A stretch of 64,000 nt of DNA. Origin: Dromaius novaehollandiae (Eukaryota > Chordata > Aves > Casuariiformes > Dromaiidae). This document shows, piece after piece, positions 35,765 through 47,779 of this stretch. The notes under the pieces were generated by a model, which made no database searches, was not told the DNA's origin, and saw nothing but the letters and a program-made list of their open reading frames with translations. The number at the start of each line of letters is the position of its first letter. Position 1 is the stretch's first letter. A program made the translations under genes and the position numbers. The stretch is taken from assembly GCF_036370855.1 (NCBI RefSeq), contig NC_088108.1:7091448-7155447 (forward strand). The letters are read 5' to 3'.

Positions 35765-36790
35765 CTGTGGGATAGAGAGGAAAAAAACAATATATTCATT
35801 TCAGGATGAAAAGGGATGCTAGTGAAACTTGGCTTGATTTTCTGTTTTCGCTTTCCCTTATTCTTTGGTTGCTTCACTTCACCTTGAAGCTCACAGTGAC
35901 ATCAGCTGACAAAAGCATTGCTTTACAGCCTGCTTTAGACATAATTATCCATCTGTCACCCTGTCACTCAGCCCAGCACAGTGAGAGAGGGAAACATGCT
36001 GTTCTGGCTATTTCCATACGGATAATCATTCTCTTGTCATCCAAATTATCCTGCTGCAGGGATAACCTACCAGCATTTTAACCAAAGGGAAGCTTTAAAT
36101 TAAAGGAGGCTTAGCAGTCTCTTGCCTCCAAGAATATTAACTGATGGAGAAAATGATATGCAGGATGCAAAACTTCCATGATGGCCCAGACAGACAGTAG
36201 TTCTCTGCTTTGCAGAGTATTGCATTAGTTACCTTGACCAGTGCTCCGGTAGATTGTAAACAATTTGGAACAAGGATTGTATTTTCTCAGAGTTGCTAAA
36301 GAAATTGAAATGCTTTTGGTGACGCAAGAATAAAGATGCACATTTTACCATGGTACAAGAGATGGTACATTTTTACCCTGCAGATTTATCACGGGCTATA
36401 AACTTACTACTGCAGACAGATTTGGAGGGGGAAAACTAGCAGGAAAGGGTTTGTGGAGACTCAATAAAAATGGAAGAGCATGCAGAGATCCTGCAAGCAC
36501 CAACAAGCTTGCCCACAAGCCCTTACCGCTGCACACCCAAGGGCAGTCCCGTGCCCTCTGCTGAGCTCACGCTGATGGCATCACTAGGACTCGTGCTAAG
36601 GACACCTTGTCGTCCCTTCTAATCGTGCTTTTATGTTGTTAATCTTGAGCCTGTTATGAATGCAATCAGCTGGAAACATGACTGGCTTCATCGTACTTAG
36701 GGCACCTAACGAAGTGTGAATCTTGGTTGTGTTTTCCTCCCAGCAGACAAAAAGATAGGAGGCTATGGGGTTTTCAGAGATGACTCATAC
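35765..36790. other. GAB3: GAB3 introns 9, 8, 7 and 6 (35765-36790, 36905-38154, 38258-39965, 40048-41220)
   Basis: Four introns of about 1.0, 1.25, 1.7 and 1.2 kb; the coordinates given are for intron 9. Sequence is AT-rich to mixed, with no repeat or transcript feature I can name. Open frames near 39064-39503 and 40589-41003 occur on both strands without recognisable protein content. Confidence 0.7.
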
Positions 36791-36904
36791 CTTCTGTACA
36801 GGGGATGGGGAAGCAGAATTAAAATCCAATGCTAAGTAATCAAGGTTAGATTTCCTTGTCCATGGAAAAGCACCACTGTATGGAGATGTTGCCTGTCTGT
36901 GTTC
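36791..36904 (-). CDS. GAB3: GAB3 exon 9 (SHP2 site 1)
   Basis: The acceptor is CCTGACAG|GAACAC and the donor is CAGAAG|GTATGA. It is a symmetric phase-0 exon of 38 codons: EHRQATSPYSGAFPWTRKSN then LDYLALDFNSASPSPVQK. LDYLALDF is the first of the two tyrosine motifs that together engage the tandem SH2 domains of SHP2. Because it is in phase 0 at both ends, skipping it would remove this motif without a frameshift. Confidence 0.95.
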
Positions 36905-38154
36905 CTGTCAGGAAAGAAGAGAAACGTTTAATGCTCTTAAACCATGATCCTAAAGGGAAAGACGACACTCTGAGGTGCCAGACTCATCTGGCAAAAGGCA
37001 AATGAGGAAAGTCAGCACCCACGTAATTTTCTGTGCCAAGGGTATATTTATTGACTAACCACAGGATAACACTAATTGGTTGTGGGATGGTACAAAGAAA
37101 TTCAGGAAGCCTTATTCTCCTGGTAATTATAGCTGAACAAGCAAACTGGGCTGATTCTCATTCTGATTTATAAAATCAGGAGGGATTTGTGCCCAGCTTT
37201 CCAAAACAAACCTTTGGAAGGCTCATATTTACAGTGGATGCCATCTAAGCCATCAGCCCTCTAGGAATTTGAAGAAATTATGATAATTCTGTTCATATCT
37301 ATCAAGTGAATATTAATGTCAGGAAAATCACATATGACCACATATAGGTAGAAGGCTTTAATTGACTGGAAAATCAAATAGTGAGTGGTTACACCTGGAG
37401 CTGCCTCGGTGAGCAGATTTGGAATCTAGCAGAGGTATGGGTTAAAATTTGAAACTATGGTTTGTGGTCAGTGGTCAGTTTTGCAATACACTTGTACAGC
37501 CATTGCCGCTGAGCTTTGGCTCTGGAGCCAGATTTGTAGACACTGACTCAGATCAAGGGTTTTGAGATCCATTTCCACCTGAAATTCAAAAGAAACTGAG
37601 ATTCTGGTCTTTTGCAAGACATGGCTAAAGAGTGAATGAAGAAAAGGAAGCCACAAAGCCAGATGTTCTTCTTTCATGGGATGGGAAGTGGGGTTAGTGC
37701 CACCAGCCAAAGCAGAAGCAATAGGAGACTTTAATGGAGGTTCTGTTTCTGCACAATATTTGGTGTGTTTCTTTAGGAAGTGCACTAACGGCTTTCTGTC
37801 ATTTCCTAGGAGATTTTGCAGGGCACACTTTTAAAAGGTGAAAAGATTTAATTTTCCTTTGCCTTAATGAGTTCTCATGTAAATATGGCTGATCCCTGTG
37901 ATCTCTTGGAACTGCTCAGCAACATTCGTGGGTGAACAGCTGAGTTCTGCAGAGCAGAAGAAGGGCTCCCCTTATCTCTCTGTAAATTGGACCCAGTGTC
38001 TTTGGTTTAAAACCATTTCATCATTTTTTTTTTAAACAGAAGGCAAAGGACAAACCTCCTCAACATTTTTTCTTAGAAAACAAACTTCTGCATTCTCCAT
38101 CAGTGTGACAGAGCAGAATAAAGCAAAGGATGGCTGTGTGAAAATGAAGATTAC

Positions 38155-38257
38155 CATATGAATGTAACTTTCTTCCTCTTCTCCGGAAACTGAATTGGCA
38201 AATATTCTTGCTGAATTAATACCGTCTCTTTCTGGTGAGATAAAGCTCATTCGATTG
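38155..38257 (-). CDS. GAB3: GAB3 exon 8 (third YxxM)
   Basis: The acceptor is TCATAG|CAATCG and the donor is CATATG|GTAATC. It completes a Tyr codon with exon 7 and encodes NRMSFISPERDGINSARIFA then NSVSGEEEESYIHM. ESYIHM is the third YxxM motif; human has YIEM. The donor GTAATC departs from consensus at +5 (C for G), so this is the weakest splice site of the gene and a place to look for alternative splicing. Confidence 0.93.
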
Positions 38258-39965
38258 CTATGAAGAAAAACACAGGAGAGGTTAAGGAAGCATCTTACAG
38301 ATGCTCTGAAATGAAGCCAAAGCCTGACACAGTCCGTATGGTGAATAAACTCACACTAATGCTGCAGCCTTTATGGAGAGGATGTCCAAAAATGTTTGTT
38401 AGTTCTAAAGAAAGTGTGTTATAGTCCTATGAGTGCCTTGGTTGATTTTTTTCTGGGCTTTTCTTGATGTTCTAAAAGTTTGCCATCTCTGGCATGACAG
38501 AAAGCATAAACCATCAGAGCAATTCTCCAGCAAGGGCACAGACAGAGGCAGACATCGTTCCTCTGGGTAATATGTGCTGATGGAGCAGTTACTTTGTTGT
38601 GCGGGTATCCACATTTTGGAGACTGATGTGAATTAATCAGCTGCTGGAGGTGCATGCGGAGGAACGTGGCTGGCTTTGAACACAGTATAAACACATGCTA
38701 TCTGTGCCGTGGAAATGGCTGTAGCTCAGCCGTTTTACACGGAAATTTCTTCCACTAACACAGCTGTCAGAAGCATATCCTGAGTAAATTATTGCAGGCT
38801 GGCACAGTGGAGTTAGTTATTAAGAAATTAAATAGTTACTTCATGCAGAATGAATAGTAATCCCTTTTGCTTTATTAGTTCTGGGCATACTTCTTTTTTA
38901 GTTTTGTTAATGTAAAACATACAGACTCCCTCAGAGCTCGTTATTCTTCAAGACTCTGTACTGTGTCATCATTAATTAACCGTGGTGCTCTAGCAGGGAT
39001 GCTCGGGAGGCAGACCAGCGGGTTTTCCTAATAAGCAACACGCGGCAGCCAGTGCCCAAGGGGTTAACCAGCTTCAGACTGTGGGGCTGGAAGAGGACTC
39101 TGCAATTGAGGAATTGCCTGTCGCTGACATCTTGACAGCTCGGGTGCCTTTTGCACGCCAAAGGCTACCTGGTCAGGGGGAGAGGACAGCTCTGCTTGGC
39201 ACAGATACAGGGCAGGAGGTTTGCGAGGATTTCTGGCTTCGTATACACATTTCCGTGGGACGGGCTCTGCTGTCACACTTTCCCCAGGAGCTGGAGGCTC
39301 CCCGCGTCCCTGTGGCCCTCGCCCGGCTCATGGCTGCCCCAGGGCTGATTCTTCCACTGCCTTTGGAGCCCGGCACTACAGTTTCTTCGCATTACCTGGG
39401 CTCTGGGACCAAAAGCATTTGTTTTACCCCACAACTAGTTTCCAGTGACAAAAGGTCACAACAACAGATAAAGCCTGAATTTGCATGTGGCAGGGCAGAA
39501 TAGAAACACAGTCAACAAGTTAGGCAAATCTTTATCTTAACTAGCTCTCCTTTGCTATAGAAATTTGCAGGAACAAAAACGGCTCTATCTTTGAAAAAAA
39601 TGAAGGCATGTGAAGCTTTTAACTGCCACAGTAGCCATGCAGATTAGCTTCAGCCTTTTCAAAAGGAACCTTCAAAAGAGCCTATCTGAATTTTGAGAAA
39701 ACCCTAATTTGCAAGAGATGCAAAACACAGCACTCCTGACAGCACCATATGATGCTGAACACACTGAATCTGTCTGTCTTTAAAGGGATCCTTACTTTTT
39801 AGAGACAGCAAAAGCCTTGGAGATGCTGGAAGGAGTCCTGTGGAATTTTTGTTTGTGGACTTTGCCAGGAAACTATTTCTTGTGGAATGTGATAAATTAG
39901 TTTTAACTCCATGCCACAATGTTAATGCTTAAAAGATTGGAATGGCAGGTTTCTTGTTGACTTAC

Positions 39966-40047
39966 TAAGGCACAGTCCACATCCTGGTCACGGCAGCATG
40001 CTCCCGGATTGTGGAGAGGTTTCTCAGGTCCAGTGGAGGAGGCCGTG
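39966..40047 (-). CDS. GAB3: GAB3 exon 7
   Basis: The acceptor is TACTTGCAG|CACGG and the donor is GTGCCTTA|GTAAGTC. With the split codon T|CA it encodes SRPPPLDLRNLSTIREHAAV then TRMWTVP, matching human SRPPPLDLRNLSIIREHASL. The exon is 82 bp, both ends split codons, and the frame is not the one that gives the longest open stretch here, so it was placed from family knowledge. Confidence 0.93.
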
Positions 40048-41220
40048 CTGCAAGTAGATACAAAAGGAAGCAAATTTACAAAAGGACTTACTAAGAGCTC
40101 AAGAAAAGTACCCATTTCTCAGAAAAATACAGTTTTATATTAACAGCAAGAAACTAAACAGTGTATTTCATACAGCACAATTGATATAACCAAGAGAGAA
40201 ATCAGTAAAAAATGTCCACTTCTATCAGCTCTTTAAAGCAAAGTCCCTTGTTTGTCCTAAAACAACAGAAAAAATGCAATGGGCAATAGGAGAGCAGAAT
40301 CTGCCATGAGAACTATGTCCTTGCCTCAAATCTTCAAGAGAAGCCTGTTCGGCCTACGGGTCAAGACAGAGCTTTGGGCTGTCCTCTAAACCCAAAGGTC
40401 CCACATGCGGAGATGAAGATCTTTCCCCTCACCAATCAACGCACATTTCCCACCCATTTCTCAAAAGCCTCTAAGAAAGGACTTGAACCTGCTTTGCTTC
40501 CCCCTCAGTGGTCTGAATTTCTTCCCCCACCCCACAGAAGTATTTCCTGAACTGATTTCTCTGTCGCCCTGTAGCCCAGAGAGCTTCACTATAGGCTGGG
40601 CTTAGGCAATGGCTCCTCTGCAAAGCTGAATTTCATTCCCAGTATATCCTCTGGCAGTGCAACTCTCAAGAGATTTTGGAGGTGCCATGGGAAGTGGGAG
40701 CAGAAAATTATCACCAGTAAAAGCATCTGCAGGAAATTCCTAATTAAACCAAGACAGCTGCACCTACCAAACAGAGATTTAACCAGCAGACCACACAACA
40801 AGTCTGAGGATTCGTGTGTTTGGACATCCTGTCCCTGGAACGTCAGGGAGCTGGTGAGATAGCAGTGCACAGCCAGCGCAGTTGCAGGATTTTTTTTGCT
40901 CTCTCTCTGAGGTTTTATCTGTTTGGCTGTCTGCAATCAGTGTATGTGCAGGGCGAGTGGCAGGGTGAATATGAACACCCCTGCACCACGCTAATGCAGT
41001 CACAGGCTCTCAGACTACAAAAGTAGGCACAGCCGCTCTTTCTCTGCTTGCAGATGACCCTGCAGACGTAGCCTACTATGTTACAGCACTAAAAGCCACT
41101 AAACCGCAATTCAATCTCCTCTCTAGAGCGGGAAACATGTTACAACGTGCCAAGGACACTATCAAAGGAGGTCACCGGTGTCCCCCTTGGCTTCCAACTG
41201 CTCATTAGGTCTAGCCTTAC

Positions 41221-41476
41221 ATTTCCTACGAGGCTTAAGGTCTCGGTTCACCGGCGGGGGCTCCAGGTCCGAGGGAAGCTCAGGCAGGGGGCTGGTGAGT
41301 TTTTCAGTGCTGACGACAGGGAAAGTAAACGTGGCTGATCCTGGGCTCATGGGAATGTAGCCGTCAGGCGAGCAGTCGGAGCCGGGGATGGACGGCGAGG
41401 TGCTGGGGCGCATGGGCACGTAGCTGTCCTCTGTGCTGTCTGATGTGGTCGAGTAGAGCGGGGAGAATCGACAGGG
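41221..41476 (-). CDS. GAB3: GAB3 exon 6 (two YxxM motifs and SH3 ligand)
   Basis: The acceptor is CTTCTGAAG|CCCTGT and the donor is AGGAAAT|GTAAGG. It encodes PCRFSPLYSTTSDSTEDSYV and so on, with EDSYVPM and DGYIPM as p85 SH2 ligands. LPSDLEPPPVNRDLKPRRK contains the PxxxRxxKP-type ligand for the GRB2/GADS C-terminal SH3 domain. Between DGYIPMSPGS and SPLPELP there is a stretch, ATFTFPVVSTEKLT, that I remember as shorter in human GAB3. The frame runs on past the donor to a stop in the intron, so intron retention would truncate the protein. Confidence 0.95.
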
Positions 41477-42753
41477 CTTCAGAAGCAGGAAGGAAAAGAA
41501 AGGGAAACGGGTCAGTAAATCAATAGCTAAACCCCTGTAACCCAGCCAGCGCTACGAACTGGCAATGGAGCTGAACAGGGCCGCGGGCCAGGAGAGTCCT
41601 GATGTGAACTGTGTGAGAGGCAGAGGACAGAATGACACGAGATGAACACGTGGGCTCAGACGCTCATGCCAGCTTTGGGAAGTTCACTTCTGAGCTTAGC
41701 AACTCACTGCTGGAAACTAGGACCAGATTTGTTGGTGACTTAAGTAGGTTAAATCCTCTGACTTCAGCAGGGTTGCACTTGCCTCTCCCAGCAGCAATTT
41801 TGACCTATAAAATGAAGGAAGCCTGTTCATGCAAAAACCATCTAAAAGAAGAACACCTGATGAACTACATTTTTGCAAACGTGGAAGCCGAGAGCGCAGA
41901 GACACAGGCACACAAGTTACTTCTCATAGCTGGGAATAAACACTAGAAATTCATTTCACACAGGTTAGTACTGGCTGAGTACTGAGAAGTGTTGGTTACA
42001 AACCTTGCAAGCTTTCAGGGCAAGAAAAATACAGCTTGCACAGAGCTTACGTATAAGCAGCAAAGGATCTCCCACACAGGAGACAGGGCGTGCAGCTCCA
42101 GGCACAAGGCTGACTGCACAGTTATGGCACACGCCACAGCGTGCAGCGCTGCTACGTATATAACCCATGTCTGTGCAACGCTGAGTCACGAAGCCGCGAA
42201 CTGACAGATGCTTGAATCACAGGGATTTTGAAAGCAGAGAATTTCATGTGCCCTGAAGAGGAAGTATCCATTGGGATCATGAAGTGCTAGGCTCCTTTAG
42301 ACCCTTTTTTCAAGAGATAAGCAGTTTTCTCGGGTGCTCTTGGTCAACAGTTTCCTCCTCAAGCCTGCTGGTTTCCTCCTCTGTGGCAGACCTGGCTCCG
42401 TCAGGGTGTCCTCCGCTGCGACCTCTCTCTCCCTCTCCCCAAGGTTTCCTGCGGCTGCGAAGGCTCTTTCCCCCGACGCCCTGCCAGGTCACCCTGCCCG
42501 GGGAGATGGTCCGAGAGGGACCCAGCAAGAGCCCAGACAGGGCCGCGGCCGCAGGCAGTGGCTTGGCTGCTTGTGCTGGAGCACTGAGATGGACAAGTAG
42601 CAGCACAAACGTAGTTTAAATCCCAGTGCTTCTCCCATTTTTTATTCTTTTGCTGACCACAGGAGAGGATCCTGGATATCAGGATGTGAAATGATTCACT
42701 TTCTATAGTTCATTATGTGCCAGTGTTTAAATGTATGCGAGCAGAGTACTTAC
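41477..42753. other. GAB3: GAB3 intron 5
   Basis: A 1.3 kb intron. A GC-rich patch at about 42380-42600 gives long overlapping open frames on both strands that look compositional. No other feature seen. Confidence 0.7.
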
Positions 42754-42809
42754 CAAATTCAAGCTAAGCCTCTTATCCCGGCTTCTTAAAGAACTGCCTT
42801 CCATGTCTG
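42754..42809 (-). CDS. GAB3: GAB3 exon 5 (short exon)
   Basis: The acceptor is ATTGCAG|CAGACA and the donor is AATTTG|GTAAGT. With the split codon it encodes ADMEGSSLRSRDKRLSLNL, the counterpart of human ADVEGQSLRHRDKRLSLNL. It is 56 bp long, so it was found only by expecting the segment between exons 4 and 6. The frame fits both neighbours. Confidence 0.93.
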
Positions 42810-43080
42810 CTGCAATATAAAAACAGTGATTAAAAATTTGATAAGGCAGTGAAACCTTAAGGAAATAATTGAGTAAAGCGTATGGCTCTAAAATAACCAG
42901 AGCTTTATAAAGACCTCAAATTCCTTATTATTTACCCTAAATGAGGAAATCCAATGAAACTTAAGACCAGAACCAACTTAGTAGCATTTCAAGAGCAATT
43001 ACATCCATTTTAAATATGATGAATCCAAGAAACATGCTCATGTACAATCCCGTTGTAAATTATGCTTCCTATAATCACGA

Positions 43081-43215
43081 GCAACTGGGGAGAAAGACTG
43101 GTGCAGAGGGGAGAGCAAACAGCTAAGCAGACACAGAATTTGAATCCAGCTTCTGTTCTGGTTGCAGGACCTCTGAACACCCCTTTCTGTTTTTCCATCT
43201 GTCAAATTCAGGGAA
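43081..43215. mobile_element. Possible ancient MIR-like SINE
   Basis: ACAGCTAAGCAGACACAG and GAATTTGAATCCAGC resemble the MIR core (ACAGCTAG...GATTCGAACCCAG). Similarity is by eye and weak. Confidence 0.2.
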
Positions 43216-43682
43216 TTATACCACAAAGGACTGTAGGCAAGATTGATCGATTATTGAAAGCTATTTGGGAGTGCTGAATGTAGGGCGTTAGGGGAGCGCA
43301 CGTTATCGTACAGCCGGCAGGGAGGGAGCGTAAGGGCAGGGGAGGAATTCTCCTCCTTGGCACCGGGAAATGCTGGTGTCTTGCAGGTGGTTCAAACTGG
43401 GCAGAAGTAAACAGCTGGTGAGAAGGTCCCTCGTCACACTGCCCCCTCGTGCAGACTGACTTTTGTCTTGGGCTACGTCAAATTTATTTTTGAAGCAAGA
43501 GGCAAAAAAATTGAAAACCAGCTTTCAGGGCGTAGAAAAGCAGCTGTGGGAGACGCTGAAGGTATTTTATTCTGAATAGTGGCTGATTGTTGCAGTTTAT
43601 TTTCAAGTAGCGTAGAAAAAATGAACTGGGGGAATGGGAGGAAAGAGAACTACCTACCAGCCTTCACTCCAACACGCATTTC

Positions 43683-43740
43683 TATGTATATATAAATATA
43701 TATATATGCACGTACATATACATACATACATAAATATATA
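43683..43740. repeat. (TA)n / (CATA)n simple repeat
   Basis: TATATATA tract followed by CATACATACATA and more TA. Common unstable simple repeat in GAB3 intron 4. Confidence 0.85.
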
Positions 43741-43895
43741 TTTGTATCCATGCTTAAAATTACCATCCTTCTTTTGTGGAAAATGCTTTTCTTTGGAGAA
43801 AATGGCTTGTCTGTGGTTCTACAGAGCCTGTCCTTGGGAATGCCATAGAAAACCCTGTAACCCTGTTAGTACAGTCCACACTCCCACTGAGGTCT

Positions 43896-43938
43896 ATGTG
43901 TATATATATATATATATATATAAATATATATATATATG
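43896..43938. repeat. (TA)n microsatellite
   Basis: About 20 TA dinucleotides broken once by TAAATA. It lies about 160 bp from a similar TA tract. Self-complementary, so it can extrude a cruciform and is likely to vary in length. Confidence 0.9.
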
Positions 43939-44383
43939 TTGACGTAGACACAGTCACTGTCCTGGAACAGCTATATTTATTTATTATTTTAGCAAAAAGA
44001 CGTCCAGGCACAGCGCTCTGGCAGACGCGGTGATGCCGGGATCCAGGTGCTTTGTGCAGATACGGCTCATTCCCCGCCACGCAAGGGGGATCAGCACAGG
44101 CTGCCTCTGCGGTGCCGTGCCAGGGCCCCCGTGAAGCTGCTGTTCCCCTTGCCTCGACCAGGCTGGCTAAAGCTGCACAGCTTTCACAGGTTGCCAGGGT
44201 CGAAAAATGGGCTAATAACTCGAGTGGCCTCACTCCAGGAGCCAGTGAGGAACAGCTGTTTTCTCTGTGTTTCTTTTTCATATCTTACATGTTAAACACA
44301 TTTCAGTTCAAACTTTGAAGTTGCACATAGTTTCAAGCTATGCTTGGGGTAAGAAAAAAAATAGCAGCACTTATTAATTCATT

Positions 44384-44398
44384 GCTGCCCCCTGTCAG
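44384..44398 (-). promoter_or_regulatory. CTCF-like motif
   Basis: On the minus strand CTGACAGGGGGCAGC matches the CTCF core at about 12 of 15 positions as I remember the consensus. No other support. Confidence 0.22.
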
Positions 44399-45039
44399 GC
44401 AGAGATAACCTTGCAGCACTTCAGCAGAACATGACATTTGGGCACTTAATCCTCTTAAAAATATTTTGGCATAAATTGGAGTGGAGAAACATTAACCATT
44501 GCAAACGTGGCAGGTGGTGTTAAAGTGGCACATGCTTGGAAGCAAAAGCAGCGTTTTCCAGGGAGCTAGCAACCGAAAGCAATAGTCAAGAATACCATTT
44601 CCACTGATGGGTGTTTCTCCAAAAACCTTCCAAGAATTGTTTGTACACTGATAAACAGGCTGGGCAAAGGCCTCCATATTTTAGCTTTGAGCCTTAAGAG
44701 AAAGACCTAATAGCCCCAAAACACTTGGTGGTCATTCAGACTGAAGGAATCTGAACATAGCTTGTATTTAAACCTGAATATAAATGCCTGCATTCTCCTC
44801 CTCGTCAAAAACAGCACCTCACTGCAAAATATTTGATAATTTCCAGCTAGGTATTTCAACCGCTTCTCTCTGTTCTGTGGTTTCACAGAGTAAAACTTTC
44901 TCATACTGTGTATGCTGGATTTTGATACCTGGGATGCTGTGGATTTTTGACTGTTATTTTTGTGTGAGACGACAGTGTTTCAAGAACAAGTGGAGAAGTC
45001 ACCTCAGCTCAGAGCAGAGTTGGTTTGCAGCAGAGACTC

Positions 45040-45145
45040 TTGCTCTGTGGCTCATTTTCAAGCTGCCCTGTATGAAATGCAAGGACGCGGGAGGATTTGC
45101 TCAAGGACACAGAGTCCCTGGTTCGTCTGGGATTACATCCCATTG
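45040..45145 (+). mobile_element. Possible ancient MIR-like SINE
   Basis: TTTGCTCAAGGACACAGAG, then GGGATTACATCCC about 18 bases on, follow the order and spacing of the MIR core (TTGCCCAAGGTCACACAG ... GGGATTCGAACCC). Recognised by eye only. Confidence 0.3.
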
Positions 45146-45975
45146 CCAGCGTCTTCCTGGCTTCCAGTTCTTGACTCTAAACATGTGAAAAGACATCCTT
45201 CTTCTACGGGAAGGACTAAATGCAGCAGAGCAGAGCAGCTAAGAAAGCATTTCTCCTGTGTAAGCTCACGTTTTGACCTGCAGAAATAGAGTTGGCACTG
45301 CCTGATTTGCTGGCTGGCTTCTCCTTTGTTTCGTTGTTTTTTGGCTGCTTTCTTTTTTGGGGGAGGAGGGGGCATTGCAAATTAACAAGTCATGAGTCAC
45401 CCTGCAGAGATCACAGCTAAATTGCTGCCTGTGTTTACACACTGATGGGCATTTACAGGAGCAGATGCTGAATATAGCTGAGGGACAGGTTTCAGTCCTG
45501 CTCACAAACTAATCAGAAACAAGCTTTTGAGGTTGCTCTGAGGGGTGTACTTTTTTGCAGGCGGGAGGCTGCGGAGGCACCCAGTGATTCTTGGCTGATT
45601 TCATAGCACCTCTGCTCTTACCTAGGTCTCCACATATGGTTAATAGAGCTTTGGGCACACAATTTTCCGTAGGAGCTAAAACCTGGTGCCTGAATGAAGA
45701 GGGCACATTGGCTATAAGGTCTACAAGGACTTAAAAAAAGGAATGGGAAAAATAGGTGTCAGTGCTGGGCAGGGAGACAGAGAGCTTTGCCTCCTTTGCG
45801 TTTCTCCTGACCTGCCCCACACCTGGTGCCTGCTCGCGGCCGAGCTTAGGGCGACTCTGGGGTGAACATTTTAGATGAGGGCATGCAGCAGGAGATGAGC
45901 ATCTGCTCTGCGCTCAAGGGGCAGCTCCATCCCTCGCGCCGGGCATACCTCGCTGTCTTGCAGAAACACACTTAC

Positions 45976-46454
45976 CTTTCCAGTTCCTGACATTGTCTAA
46001 ACTGGACAAGGAGATTCTCCTCGGCACTAAAGCGACCTGGGCCCGGCAGATCCCCGCGTGGCCGTTGTGAAGGGGCCCACTGCCCGGCTCTTCCCCTCTC
46101 CTGTCGGAAAAGTGGGTGGGCTTGGGCGGCCGGGGCGGTGGCGTGTTAGACAGCACATCCAGCTTGGTTACTCCATAGGGCAGTGCGTTTTGGCTCTTGT
46201 CAATCTGAAAAGTTGGTGTTAGCGGTGTCCCCAGCAATGGAGAGGAGGAGGAAAAGTCACTGGATGGCCCGCTAATGTCTATGCTCCTGGAGGTGGCTCC
46301 ATGGTTTGCCGCGGGGGCCCCATCCTGGTGGACGCTGCCAGCACTGGATGGCTGCACAAGGTACAAGGAGGGCTGGGACTGCAAGGAGTCGACAAAAACA
46401 TCGTCCGATGAGGTCTGCTCCAGCGATCTGTCAGAGTTCGACCAGCTGTCGCAT
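45976..46454 (-). CDS. GAB3: GAB3 exon 4 (proline-rich, SH3-binding)
   Basis: The acceptor is CCGTGCAG|ATGCGA and the donor is TGGAAAG|GTAAGT. It starts CDSWSNSDRSLEQTSSDDVF, matching human GAB3 closely. It contains SNTPPPRPPKPTH, a typical class of GRB2 SH3 ligand, and ends VPRRISLSSLDNVRNWK, where RRISLS is a plausible basophilic kinase or 14-3-3 site. At 479 bp it is the largest exon and the least conserved in its middle, as usual for the disordered linker of GAB proteins. Confidence 0.95.
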
Positions 46455-47779
46455 CTGCACGGGAGACAGAGAGATCAAATACTGCCCTTTCCTTTTCTTG
46501 CAATTGCAACTGAGCAAACGCACGCTCTGATAAACCCACCCAGCGGGAGATCTCCACAGGCACCCCGTGGCCAGCCAGCACACGAGCCTGCCTCGTGCAG
46601 GGGCTCGCTGAGGGATCTGATCCGCTGGAGCACCTCAGCCAGCCGGCGGCCGCTCCCGTGGCCCGCTTTTCACTCCCAATTTGGGAAATGTCCACTGATC
46701 GCTTAATGTCACTTGCTTCCTGCAAAGGCGTCATCGAGCAAGTGTCGGTGTGTCCGTTTTAATGCACCGCCCCAGGAGCTCCTCGGCAGAGGGCTGGCCT
46801 GCCGCAGCGCCCGCAGACCACGGCAGCTGCAAGGGGCACGGCCTGACCCTGCTTGGCTGCCAAGGGGCTGCGCAGCGGGTCCGGCACTGGCACTCGCGTG
46901 AATGCCGCGTGTGACCGTGCGTGGCCGCAGCGCCTGGCCTTCGAGCCCGCTGCCTGGGTGCCCACTCACGGGGACGCCGCTGGGCTCTGGAGCGGTGCCC
47001 ACGCCCAGCTCCAGTGCCGTCTCGGAGGGCCACCAGGCGAGCAATGCTCCCACCCCAGCTCGAGCCTGGAGGATTTGTCCCCTCTGTGTTGGTGGCGATA
47101 AGCCCGAGCCCTCTGCACTTGCGCATGTGTATGGAAAGGGAACAGTCCTTGCAGCAGCACTAGGCAAGTTTCAGCCTCTACACCGTAGCGTATGTTAAAA
47201 CAGCTACCTATTTCTCCAAATCTTGTTACCGGACAGGGGAAGATGTGGCTTCCAAAGCTGTGTTCTCATAAAACGAGACATTTGTCATGTTGCAGGAGCC
47301 CAAACTAAAAACCAGAGGGGCTTTCAGAAAAGGAAGAGGAGGAGCAAGAGCACTGCTTGGCTGCGACTTCACCCACGCAGCAATTCAACACAGCGAAGGG
47401 CACACTCCGCGCCAAAACCTGTCCCTCCCCTAGCAAGCAACCGGGATGAGTCCCGGGGCTGGGGGCAAACAGGCCGGGGCTCAGGGATGCTGCTGCTCCC
47501 CAGATGTTTTCCCTGTGCAGTTGGTGCCTCTGCTCAGGAGCATGCTGGGGCCAAAGCACGATGCCGTACTGCTAATCTCAGCTATGAAAAGTCCCCAGTA
47601 AATTGGATTGAGCTAATGGCCTCCCTGCGGGGCTCAGGAGCCTGTGCGGAGCTGCAGAGTTGAAGACCCAGGTTGCCGCCAGCGTCCCGGGACGTCACCG
47701 GAGGGGCCGGCAGGCGGCCCGGTAGCACGTCTGCCAGGCGATGGCCTGGCGGCACCCGCGGGGCAGCTCGCAGCCCTAC
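46455..47779. other. GAB3: GAB3 intron 3
   Basis: A 1.3 kb GC-rich intron. Long open frames on both strands (for example 46709-47167 minus, 46902-47198 plus) are compositional. No other feature recognised. Confidence 0.7.

Larger units (their letters stand above)
42810..45975. other. GAB3: GAB3 intron 4
   Basis: A 3.2 kb intron with two AT-dinucleotide arrays (43683-43740 and 43896-43938), two segments resembling ancient MIR-type SINEs (about 43081-43215 and 45040-45145) and a CTCF-like sequence at 44384-44398. No exon seen. Confidence 0.7.
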
